A DNA stretch of 64,000 nucleotides from NCBI GenBank assembly GCA_022579005.1, contig MU401612.1, positions 26,776 through 90,775 of the forward strand, in the 5' to 3' direction. The notes below the pieces were generated by a model, which saw only the letters and a list, made by a program, of their open reading frames with translations, was not told the origin of the DNA and made no database searches. This document shows, piece after piece, positions 13,838 through 24,171 of this stretch. Positions within the stretch are counted from its first letter, which is position 1. Every line of letters starts with the position of its first letter. Made by a program: the position numbers and the translations under genes. The DNA comes from Poronia punctata. Taxonomy: Eukaryota > Ascomycota > Sordariomycetes > Xylariales > Xylariaceae.

Positions 13838-14736
13838 GCCCGCTACATTAGAAACGCCGGACGATTACAAGCGGAGGAAGTGGGATTCAAATGGGGAGGG
13901 AACATTGACGAAGGGAGCGACATATCTAGACATAGGATATGATGGTGGTGGAATAGAGTTTTGCGGCTGACAACCAAAGACGACGGAGGAGAAACCGGCG
14001 AGTCTCGAAGGAAGAGCTTTCGAGCTAAACTGGGTGTGGGTTGACGTGTACGGCACTGTTGGAGGGTGACACATCTACTGGATTCGGAAGAAGCGTGCAT
14101 CCGCTCATAAACATGTATATAATACGTAAGCGACCTACATTGCCTACCGTGAAGTCCATATCTTGTAGTTAGGTCAGACCAAGGACGGGAATTTGACATT
14201 CATCGCCGACGAAAAAATCCATGCACGGGAATACTCTTGAAAAGCATCGTATTGCGCCACATTCCAAGTCACTTCCTCGAAACCAAAGGGATAACGGTTC
14301 AGTTTTTCTGCTACCTAGGAGCAATGGGCGGGATCACGATCAAGTCCACCCCTCTTGGGACGCACAGGGCATTCCCCGTCCTCAGCTGAAAAGAAGCCAA
14401 TAAGAGTCACTTACGAAGAGCAACAAATCCGATCAGCTCATCAACTAATTTTGGTATCTTTCCCTCATTAGCACGTCCAAGTTGACCCGTGCCCCAAGGC
14501 TATACAGTATCGAGTCCCCGAGCCGGTGGTGGTAATTACCACTGCGCACCCGACATTGTCGTTGCACCGTCCCGGCTTTGAGGCGAGAGATCCCATCCCC
14601 TCCTAGCCGCATCACTTATTGAGACCCTACCGTAGTGTGGTCCCGCTATTCTTCCGTCGGCTTCTGCCCTTCTGAGTCAATAAGATTCTCACCAGATCGA
14701 TGGGACCTTCCAGATGTATCGTCTCGGTTGGACATT
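13838..14736. other. Convergent intergenic region, P450 / RPS0
   Basis: About 900 bp of GC-normal DNA between the 3' ends of two convergent genes. It presumably holds both 3' UTRs. Short frames at 13695-13970, 13843-14199 and 14221-14403 have no recognisable protein character and are probably chance. No RNA gene was recognised. Confidence 0.5.
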
Positions 14737-15734
14737 TTACCACTGATCCTTGGCCTCGGTCGCACCCCACTCACCAGTGGGGGCGGCGGCAGGTGCGCCG
14801 GAGACAGCGCCGGCCCACTCGTCAGTGCCGTCCCAGCCAGCTCCCGTAGCACCGGCGAAGCCAGCAGGAGCAGCTTCCCAGTCACCGGCTCCAGCGAAAG
14901 TGCCAGCCTCGATGGCGGCAGCGCCAACCTCCTCAGCACCGGGGAGCTTCTCCTCTTCGACCTTCTCCTCAGCCTCAGCCTCGGGGTCGCGGTCTGTAGG
15001 ATTGTTAGTGGCTTGGTATTCATCATGAGGATAGCACATCATAACGTACAGAAGTAAAGATCGACCATAACGTCCCAGGGAATGTCGCGGCTGCCAATGG
15101 TGCCTCGGATACGGAGGACCTCACGAGCAAGCATCCACCAGACGCAGCCGATGGCATGGCGACCCTTGTTATTGGTGGGGATGGCCACATCGACATACTC
15201 GGTGGGCGAGTCAGTGTCGCAGAGAGCAATAACTGGGATGTTGACGTAGGAAGCCTCCTTGATGGCCTGAGCGTCGGTGCGGGGATCGGTGACGATGATG
15301 AGACGAGGCTCCTTAAAGGAACGGGTGATGTAATTGGTAAAAGAACCGGGCGTGAATCGACCGGCGATGGCGACGGCACCGGTGTGAGAGGCGAACTTCA
15401 GCACTGCACGCTGACCATAAGGCCGGGCGGAGATGACACAGATATCGGCGGGGTTATCGACAGCAGCAATGATTCGAGCAGCGAGAACGATCTTCTCCCT
15501 ACATAAGCAAAACTGTTTAGAGAGCGGCATATAATCAATTAATTGGGGCTCGAGTGATAAATACCAGGTCTTCCCGATGTTGAGAACGTTGACACCGTCA
15601 GCACGTGTCTTCCACAGGTAAGGCTCCATGTGAACCTGCAAGTTCTTGGAACCGAGATGGCTCTGGGCGGCCAAGAGCATTTCAATGTCCTGGGAAGTAG
15701 CCGCCATACAGGCGGGAAGGTTCGCGGGCGCCAT
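14737..15734 (-). CDS. RPS0: 40S ribosomal protein S0 (uS2, RPSA/laminin-receptor family)
   Basis: Structural protein of the small cytosolic ribosomal subunit, needed for 20S pre-rRNA maturation. Three exons on the minus strand: 15734-15565, 15498-15050 and 14993-14737, totalling 876 nt or 291 aa. The introns are 66 nt (15499-15564, splitting W57 as TG|G) and 56 nt (14994-15049, splitting Tyr of LYFYRDPE). Family hallmarks include [54 protein letters not shown] and [20 protein letters not shown]. The C-terminus is the usual acidic, Gly/Ala/Trp-rich tail ending DQW. Start chosen at the MAP-like N-terminus; a second in-frame ATG lies nine codons on. The gene is convergent with the P450. Before a transposon insertion it was probably divergent from MRPS15. 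Confidence 0.95.
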
Positions 15735-16121
15735 CTTGTCTAATTTGAGTAATTATTCGCGTGAAGCGGAAAGGAAGGGGGAGAGGCGGGCTGTTTAGCG
15801 GTTGAGCGCGAACTTCGTGATGTGCAAGGAAGAGAAGAAAAGTTCGCGATGCCTCTCAGAAAGCATGGGAATTTTGGGGCTCGCAATCTGGTGGGCTATC
15901 CAACCTATCGGGCTTAGGGCAAGCGAGGCTTGCACAACCCCGAAGCGCAGTGGGGTGCTTACCTCAGCTAGGACTCAGAAACTATGGGGGTCGACTGATA
16001 AGTGGTGATAAGAAGGACCACCTGTACCTATCGGTATCTGGCATATCCATCATACCTAAGATGGTAAGGTGCCAAATCCCAGGCTGGACGGAGCTTTTGT
16101 TCACCCGATTTGAGTCTATCG
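15735..16121. other. 5' flank of RPS0
   Basis: GC-normal upstream region of RPS0, presumably its promoter (read leftward). No confident ribosomal-protein promoter box was identified. Small frames at 15802-16008 and 15950-16180 look like chance. Confidence 0.45.
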
Positions 16122-16200
16122 CTATGCCTAACAACGCCGCCAAGAGTGTTGTGGATCACTACACGTATGTAAGTACCTAATTACAAGATCCTCATGGACA
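16122..16200. repeat. 79-bp direct repeat, left copy
   Basis: Matches 23870-23948 over all 79 bp with two differences: G here and A there at each site, both in TpG context. The pair brackets the whole 16201-23869 composite insertion. The left copy adjoins RPS0 upstream DNA and the right copy adjoins MRPS15 upstream DNA. It could be an unusually long target duplication or a repair-generated duplication. Confidence 0.85.
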
Positions 16201-17746
16201 TATAAGTTGGATTGGATAAGTAATTATGGTATGTAGAAGTGTTAGAGGGATACAGTGCCCTGACTGTAAAGGACCCTTTAATATAGCCTAATCCGTACCT
16301 TCCCCTATACACGGCCAAACCTTCCTTGCAACGAGCACCGCTGAGAGCGAAAACTACACACAAACACAAACTGCTAGAATACCTTTAGATTTACTATAAT
16401 TAACCTTGTTTTTAAAAATCTATTTTAAATACTTTTAAATGTAATTACTTTATAAAGTCTTTGTTTTTTACCTAGGTTTCTTTTTACTTTTAGAAATATG
16501 TTAAATAGTAAAGGTTAAAGTAGAGTTTTATACTAGAATTTTTTAGATTAAATTAAAATAAACTCGTTTTTAATATTAATTATAATAAATTTAAAAAATA
16601 AAAGGGTAGTGTATATATATAGGTATTTTTTTTCTTCTCTTTACTTAAGCCTGCAAGCAAGAAGGTATAGTTAGTATATAAGTATAGGTTAAAATAGTAG
16701 CATTGCTTATACTTTTTTTAATTTTGTAAATATATATATTATAGCGTAGCTAAAAAAAACGCTAAAATAAAGAGCAAAAGCGATAATAGCAGCAAGGTAT
16801 ATACGCTAGTATAACCGTTAAAATTATATATTAAATATATATAATTAACCTTAATATTTTAATGTATATAATATACTATAATAAAAAACTGCGTAGGTTT
16901 AAATCTTGCAGCTTTTATTATAAGTTAAATTAAATAAGTAATTATAGTATATAAAAGTGTTAAAGAAATATAGTGCTTTAACTATAAAAAACCCTTTAAT
17001 ATAGCCTAATCTATATTTAAGTTAAATTAAATAAGTAATTATAGTATATAAAAAGTGTTAAAGGAATATAGTGCCTTAACTATAAAAGACCTTTTAATAT
17101 AGCTTAATTTATACTTTTCCTTATATATAGCTAAACTTTTTTTATAATAAGTACTGCTAAAGGCAAAAACTATATATAAATATAAACTGCTAAAATACCT
17201 TTAAATTTACTATAATTAACTTTGTTTTTAAAAATTTATTTTAAATACTTTTAAATATAATTACTTTATAAAGTCTCCTTTTTTTACTTAGGTTTTTTTT
17301 TACTTTTAAAAATACGTTAGATAATAAAGGTTAAAGTAAAGTTTTATACTAGAATTTTTTAAATTAAATTAATATAAACCCGTTTTTAACGTTAATTATA
17401 ATAAATTTAAAAAATAAAAAAGTAGTATATATATATAAGTATTTCTTTTTTTCTTTTCTTTTTATTTAAGCCTGCAAGCAAGAAGGTATAGTTAGTATAT
17501 AAGTATAAGTTAAAATAGTAGCATTGCTTATACTTCTTTTAATTTTATAAGTATATATGTTATAGCGTAGCTAAAAGAAACGCTAAAATAAAAAGCAAAA
17601 GCAACGGCAGCAGCAAGGTATGCACGCCGGTATAACCGTTAAAATTATATATTAAATATATATAATTAACCTTAATATCTTAATGTATATAATGTACCGC
17701 GATAGGAGAACGCAAACAGGATTTAGACGAAGGCGGCAGCTTTTAC
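16201..17746. repeat. Tandem copies of a ~720-bp dispersed repeat (family E)
   Basis: Three consecutive copies: 16201-16918, a truncated one at about 16919-17015, and 17016-17746. Each starts with a TATAAGTTRGATTRRATAAG-like end. The full copies end in a ...GCAGCTYTTAC-like end. The first 180 bp of copy 1 are nearly unmutated; the later copies show transitions of RIP type. A further divergent copy lies at 23163-23788. No coding capacity is visible. The 3' end of copy 1 (GGTTTAAATCTTGC) resembles a degenerate tRNA B box, so a SINE-like origin is possible but unproven. Confidence 0.65.
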
Positions 17747-18217
17747 TAGGGCTGTTAAATTAGTATGTAGTAATTAGTACTACATGTAGTATTACTATAT
17801 ATAGTATAGTATTAGTACAAGATTTTCATTACTACAGTAGTATTAGTATAGGTCATTATTATACTATACTTTTTATAGTAATACTAAATACTATATATAG
17901 TATTACTACATTACTATAAAAGTTAATTTGCACTGTATTACACTGTAAGATATACTGTGCTATATAGTGCAAATAACATTTTTATTGTTTTTTATACTGT
18001 TTATATTTTTATATAAGTAATTTTTAAAAATTTATTTTTAAAAAAATTATAATATATTATTATAAATAGTGTTATATTAAAAGTAGTTAATTAAATAAAA
18101 ATATTTACTTAAAAATATTAATAAATTATAACTTATTATATATAATACTTAATATATACTTAAAAATAATAATAAAGTATATATAAAATAAAAAAATTAA
18201 ATTAAACTATAATAAAA

Positions 18218-18600
18218 GTTAGCTTTATAAAAATAAAAAGGTATATAATAAACTTACTATATTTGCTTATAATAATATTATAAATATTATATAATAAAGG
18301 TATTATATATTGCTATAAAAGAGGTTAGCTTTATAAAAATAAAAAGATATATAAAAAACTTACTATATTTGCTTATAATAATATTATAAATATTATATAA
18401 TAAAGGTATTATATATTGCTATAAAAGAAGTTAGCTTTATAAAAATAAAAAAGTATATAATAAACTTATTATATTTGCTTATAATAATATTATAAATATT
18501 ATGTAATAAAGGTATTATATATTGCTATAAAAGAGGTTAGCTTTATAAAAATAAAAAGGTATATAAAAGACTTACTATATTTATTTATAATAATAAAATA
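18218..18600. repeat. 106-bp tandem repeat inside the hAT element
   Basis: A unit beginning GTTAGCTTTATAAAAATAAA recurs at 18218, 18324, 18430 and 18536, an exact 106-bp period with about 3.6 copies and few differences. It lies between the left subterminal region and the transposase. No coding capacity. Confidence 0.9.
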
Positions 18601-19259
18601 TAAATATATTTATAATAATTTTATTATTATAATAAAATAAAATGTACTAAAAATAAAGTTAATATAATAAAAAAGTAAATAATAAGATTTATATATACTT
18701 TTTATTTATTAAGATATTTTTATTATTATAATATTAACTTTAATTAATATTATAATAATAAAAACCTTTAAATAATATAAGATATTTTTATTATAGTAAT
18801 AATAACAAAAGTTAATATTATTATAAAAAAAACCTTTAAACTATAAAGTAATGTTAATATAATAATAGTAAAAAGAATAAAAAGCAACTTACTATTAAAG
18901 TAAATTAAACATTATGCTAACAAAATAATAATAATAATGTAGTAAAAAATAAATAAAATAATGTAGTAAAAAGGATATTAAAATATATTAAAAGGTATAC
19001 ATTAATGTAGTAAAAAAGTGTTAAAATAATGTAGTAAAAGAGGGTATAATAAAACAATAATAAAAATATTTTAATATAAAATATATTTATTTAAAGAATA
19101 GAAAAAGTAAAATAAAATAGTTAAAAATAAAAGCTAAATAATAAAGGGTAAAATAGAAAAAGAAAAAGTAAATAATAATAAAAAAATAATTAAAAAGTAG
19201 GTAGGAAAAAAGGTAAGTATATATAAAGAATTATATATATATAAAAACCTATATAAAAT

Positions 19260-19670
19260 AATTGCCGAAAATAACTGCTAAAGAAAAACGGGATTAAAAG
19301 CTAGAATTAATAATAAAACCGAAAATAAAACCGAAAAAAACTGCCGAAAAAAACTGCTAAAAAAAAACGGAATTAAAAGCTGGAATTAAGAATAAAGCCG
19401 AAAAAAACGGAATTAAAAGCTGGAATTAATAATAAAACCGAAAATAGGACCGAAAATAACTGCCGAAAATAACTGCCGAAAAAAACTGCTGAAAAAAACG
19501 GAATTAAAAGCTGGAATTAAGAATAAAGCCGAAAAAAACGGAATTAAAAGCTGGAATTAAGAATAAAGCCGAAAAAAACGGAATTAAAAGCTAGAATTAA
19601 TAATAAAACCGAAAATAGGACCGAAAATAACTGCCGAAAATAACTACCGAAAATAAATTGCAAAAATAAA
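19260..19670. repeat. Tandem CCGAAAA-rich array inside the hAT element
   Basis: Repeated blocks of about 40 bp built from GCCGAAAAAAACGGAATTAA followed by an AGCTGGAATTAAGAATAAA-like half, mixed with short ACTGCCGAAAATA units. CpG-containing CCGAAAA motifs persist here although surrounding DNA is depleted of C. It lies about 250 bp upstream of the transposase start. Confidence 0.8.
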
Positions 19671-19917
19671 TTTTAAAAGAACAAATTACGCAATAATAAC
19701 GTTGTATAACTTATAAATTAACAGATTAAATAATATTAATATAATAGTTTTTTTAAAATATATATAAAAGTTAATTTCCCTTCGTTTTTTAGTTTCCTTT
19801 TTATTAGTATTACATTTTACCTTTATCTACTACTATTAACTACCTTTACCTTTATTTTATATTTTACCCTTTACCTTTTATTTTATTTTTTATTTTTTTT
19901 ATTTTAAAAAAATAAAA

Positions 19918-22743
19918 ATAGCTTCTTTTTACAGCGATTCAACTTATCCTAATTTGAAAGTACCTCACAAGGTAAATACCAAATTAGGTAGTAAATTATT
20001 TACTAATACTGGTAATAATTTAGAAAATTCGGTTAATTTAACTAATTCTAATTAAAAATCCTTTAAATTAAATGATAATAATTCTTCTATTTATATTTTA
20101 AAAGAAAAGCTTTTTATAAAAGCCTTATTACCTTTTAAAGATAATAAACCTTAAGAAATGCTAATACAGTGTACTATGTAAGTTATATTCCTTTTTCCTT
20201 TTTTCTTTTTTTATTTTCTTTTTGTTTTCTTTTTTTTCTTTTTTTTCTTTTTTTTTTGCTAATATTATAAATAGTTGTACCTATAAAAAAAAGGTTCTAG
20301 CAAAACAATTTTAATCTTCGAATTTTGTTAAGCATTATTAACATAAACATCTAAATATTGCTTATAATAAAGCAAGTTAAAAAAAAAAAAAAAAGTAGGT
20401 TTTTTTCCTTTTCCTTTTTTTTTATTTTTTTTGCTAATATATTATAAAATCAGATCAACTAAGTAAAGAATATTTCTTTACTTTAAATTATCAAAAACGC
20501 CCTCAAAATAATACTATTATTAATAATAATGTTAAAAATATTTTAAATAATAAAAATTTAAATTTTATTATTAAAAATAACTTAGCATTTAATATTATTA
20601 ATTTTAATACATTTTAAAAATTAATTACCTTTTTTAAACTGCAAGTCTTCTTTTTCTTTTTTTAACTTTTTAAAATAAAAAAAGAAAAAATACTAATTAT
20701 TTAATAAGAAAATTACTATAAACCGGCATATTATTAAATTATTACTTAATTTAAATTTTAAATCAAGCTTAATAGCTTTTAATAATAAATTAAAAGTTAT
20801 TATTAAAAATAATAGAAAATTTTCTATTATTTTTAATATTTAAACTTTAAATTTGCAAACAGCCTTTATAGGTATTATTATTTCTTTTATAAATTCTAAT
20901 TTTAACTTAATTTATAAGTTAATCGGTTTTAAAAAAATAACAAACCAGCATACTAGTTTAAATATATTTAAAACTTTTTAAAATATATTAAAACTATATA
21001 CTTGTATTACGTTTAATATAATATTAAAGTATATTTTTTTTTTTCCTTTTTGCTAATTGTTTAATAGTATTATACAAGATAATGCAGCAAATAACAATAC
21101 GTTTTTAAATTTATTTAAAAGGGATTTTTTTAATACCTTTTAAATAGATTTTTAAAATGATATTTAATGTATTGTATATATTATTAATTTAATAGTGCAA
21201 GAAATCTTAAAACAATATATATTAACTTTTAAAGAAACTAAAGAGTTAATTATATATATTACAAACGGTCAAAATAATTAAGGTTATAATAATTAACTAA
21301 GTAAGTACTTTTTCTTTATTTATTTTATTTTTATTTTATTTTTATTATTTTACTAATATTTTTTTAAATTTAATAACAAAAATTTGACAAATTGTTGTTT
21401 TAACTAAATATACCGCCAAAATTAAGGAATTATTGCTTAAAGGAATCGAAAAAGCAAAGAAAAACAAAATTTTACCTAAAACATATAATGTTAAAAAAAT
21501 TCCTTTAGGTATTTTTTCTCTTTTCCCCTTTTCCTTTCTTTTTTTTCTTTTTTCTTTTTCTTTTTTTATTTTAATTAAAAGCTAATATTAATATAGATAA
21601 TTTAACCCAGTAGAATTTAAAGTTTAAAATGCTTAGCGTTTTACTTAAATTAAAAGATCCTTTTAAACATGTTTTTCAATTTACTTTAAATTTAAAATTT
21701 AAAGGAATTTATTTAAATTCTACTAATTAGTTTATTATTAAACAGTTAAAAAACTTATTTAATATTTTTGTTAAACTATTAGTTAAACTTTAAAGAAAAG
21801 TATATACTACTCTTTTTAAATTATTTTTATATATTTATAAAATATATAAAAATTTAGAAGACTTTATATAACAAAGTCGGGCTATTATAAAAAGAGATCC
21901 TATAGTTGTAAGTATTTTTTTCCTCTTTTAATTTCTTTTTTTTAGCTAATCTTTTATAAGAACCTATTTTTTCTAATTTTATTACTGCTATTAAAAGTGG
22001 TATTCAAAAATTAAAAAAATACTTTTTGCAAGAATTATACCAACAGTCCCTTTTTCAATATAAAGCTTATATTTTAAGCTTAATATTAGACCCTCGGTTT
22101 AAAACCTCTCATTTTAAATTTAACAGCTTTTTACACTTTTATTTTAACATTAAAAGTGATATTATTTCTTTATTAAAAAAAAATATAACTAGTAAGCTTT
22201 TTTATATGTTTTTTTATTTTTTTTATTTCTTTATTTCTTTTATTTTTTTCTTTATTATTAACATACTTTTTAGGAACGCTATACTTAGTAATAATAATAT
22301 TACTAGTTAGAATTTTAACCTTATAAATAATTCTAGTTCTAACTTAGAAAAAGAATTTTATATAAAGTTAAATTCTCCTCTTATTAAAAAAGAATTTTCA
22401 ATTTATTTAAAAAAGCCTTTAAAGCCAAAAAATGTAAGTGTTTTTTTTTTCTTTTATTTCTTTTTTATTTCCTTTATTTTTATTAACCTTTATAATTATA
22501 GGTTAATTCTTTATAATATTAGAAAATAAACAGTATTCGTTTTCTAATATTAACAAATATAGCTAAAATATATTTAGCTATACTAGCATCTTTTGCAGCT
22601 ATTAAAAAGGTTTTTTTATTAGTAGTAATATTATTACTAAAAATAAAAATAGCCTTAGCCTAAAAACAGTAAAGGCAATAATTCTATTAAAAAGTTAGAA
22701 TATTACGGATTTAAATTCTATTAATTTAAAAAATAAAAGCTAA
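19918..22743 (+). pseudogene. hAT transposase, inactivated by RIP-type mutations
   Basis: Degenerate but readable hAT transposase. The likely start is ATA at 19918 (an ATG changed to ATA), opening a frame ASFYSDSTYPNLKVPH. The hallmark LILDPRF lies at 22080-22100. The C-terminal dimerisation (hATC) region is readable from about 22520 to 22610 as Y*KINSIRF, then IAKIYLAILASFAAIKKVF. Its stop replaces the conserved Trp (TGG to TAG). The C-terminus reads NSLSLKTVKAIILLKS*N and ends at TAA 22741-22743. In-frame stops are what C-to-T and G-to-A changes at Gln and Trp codons would give. Several introns of like design interrupt it, at approximately 20178-20274, 20395-20453, 21029-21067, 21509-21596, 21908-21960, 22208-22273 and 22434-22501, plus one near 21301. 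The N-terminal BED finger was not recognised. Confidence 0.82.
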
Positions 22744-22749
22744 ATATAA

Positions 22750-22915
22750 TTTTCCTTTATTTTCCTTTATTTTCCTTTATTTCTTTTATTTTCCTTTTAT
22801 TTCCCTTTATTTTCTTTATTTCCCTTTATTTTCTTTATTTTCTTTATTTTCTTTATTTTCTTTATTTTCTTTATTTTCTTTATTTTGTTTATTTTGTTTA
22901 TTTTCTTTTATTAAC
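22750..22915. repeat. Pyrimidine microsatellite (TTTTCTTTA-like)
   Basis: About 165 bp of tandem TTTTCCTTTA, TTTTCTTTA and TTTTGTTTA units immediately downstream of the transposase stop codon within the hAT element. Confidence 0.9.
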
Positions 22916-23154
22916 TTAGTTACTTTACCTATATATTTACCTTTAAAATTTTTTAAAAATTTAAATTTTTTAAAAAAAACTATAGTAATTTTTGTAGTAA
23001 TTATAGTATTACTATATACTATAGTAGTAATTATTATATATAGTATTAGTATAAGCTATTACTAAAGCTTATAGTATTAGTATAGGCAATTACTAACTAT
23101 ATATAGTATTAGTATAGGCAATTACTACATTAGTATTACTAATTTACAGCCCTA

Positions 23155-23869
23155 GCTCTTACTATAAGTTAGATTAAATAAGTAATTATAGTATATAGAA
23201 GTATTAGAGGAATATAGTGCCTTAACTATAAAGGACCCTCTAATATAGCCTAATCTATACCTTTTTCTACTTGTGCTAAGTAGTTTAATTAACTTAAATT
23301 GTCCTGGAAGACATTTAATCTAGTTAGTAATTCTTATTATATACTTATATACGGCTAAACTCTTACGCTAAAAAACCCTACAAGCGTAACATCTTTTAAG
23401 CTTTACTTTTAATTATTAGCAACCTCTTTTAAATATAACTACTTTGCTAAGTTTCCTTTATTTACAGTTTTTTGCTTTTATTATTGCTATATTATATATA
23501 CTTTAATTTAATACAACCTTAAATTAACTAAATAGTTAAAATAAGGTCTAGCGCTAGAATTTTTTAGGCTATGCTGCTAGCATTAAAATTTTTAACTTTT
23601 TAATAATGTAAACAAAGGTAATGTAGCGTAAAGAATGTAGCTTGTATATATATATATATATATATAGAAATTCTCGTTCCTTTTTATTGCTTATCGCCAA
23701 ATTAAACCTATTGTTTTTTAGCAAAGTAATTTTGTATGCTGCAATAAGAAAGCGCATACAGGTTTTATACAAAGGCAGCAGCTCTTACCATTGTGCTAAG
23801 TAGTTTGATTAACTTAGATTGTCCCGGAGAACATTTAATCTAGTTAGTAATTCCTATTATACACCCACA
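23155..23869. repeat. Family E repeat copy 4 with 73-bp direct repeats
   Basis: After the 8-bp hAT target duplication, a fourth family E copy runs 23163-23788 with the same two ends but a different middle. A 73-bp sequence beginning TGTGCTAAGTAGTTT occurs inside it at 23272-23344 and again just after it at 23792-23864, differing almost only by transitions. An (AT)n tract lies at 23644-23667. An open frame at 23569-23772 (minus) is low complexity and not credible. The segment ends at the right copy of the 79-bp repeat. Confidence 0.6.
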
Positions 23870-23948
23870 CTATGCCTAACAACGCCGCCAAGAGTGTTGT
23901 AGATCACTACACGTATATAAGTACCTAATTACAAGATCCTCATGGACA
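23870..23948. repeat. 79-bp direct repeat, right copy
   Basis: Right partner of 16122-16200. Both differences from the left copy are A here for G there after T, which is the complement of CpA to TpA change. Confidence 0.85.
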
Positions 23949-24171
23949 CGTTATTGTCCTAGGTTGTCCCTAGTCTAGCTTAAGACGCATATGTTTACTA
24001 AATTACTAATTAATAAGTGTGACAAGTCCCCCTGGACGGTGGCTTGATAGGTATTATAGTGGACCCACCTTTATTGGCTTGCAACTGCTGAGAGAAAAGA
24101 GAAAAAGCTGAGATATTGCAACAAGACTCTAGGTAGATAGGTTGGCTGCTATCGAGCAAAATATCCACATC
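23949..24171. other. 5' flank of MRPS15
   Basis: GC-normal 223 bp between the insertion boundary and the MRPS15 start codon. Presumed promoter and leader by position. No motif recognised. Confidence 0.4.

Larger units (their letters stand above)
17747..23154 (+). mobile_element. hAT-superfamily DNA transposon, RIP-mutated
   Basis: 5408 bp. The left end reads TAGGGCTGTTAAATTAGTA and the reverse complement of the right end reads TAGGGCTGTAAATTAGTA, so these are imperfect terminal inverted repeats of the hAT CAGGG type with the first C now T. It is flanked by 8-bp target duplications, GCTTTTAC at 17739-17746 and GCTCTTAC at 23155-23162, with one C/T difference. Order inside: subterminal AGTATTACTA repeats, a 106-bp tandem array, a 40-bp-unit array, the transposase pseudogene, a pyrimidine microsatellite and right subterminal repeats. 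It sits exactly between two family E repeats. The 602-bp MITE at 35865 shares both termini. Confidence 0.88.

Noticed and set aside
16860..16915. tRNA gene suggested by a B-box-like GGTTTAAATCTTGC
   Set aside because: No A box, anticodon arm or acceptor pairing; kept only as a hint on the origin of family E.
18930..19670. Regularly repeated units considered as a CRISPR-like array
   Set aside because: Units are contiguous, of variable size and lack unique spacers; the setting is a eukaryotic transposon.
22026..22310. Open frame of 94 codons taken as a separate small gene
   Set aside because: It contains the hAT LDPRF block and then runs into a pyrimidine-rich intron; it is one exon of the degenerate transposase.
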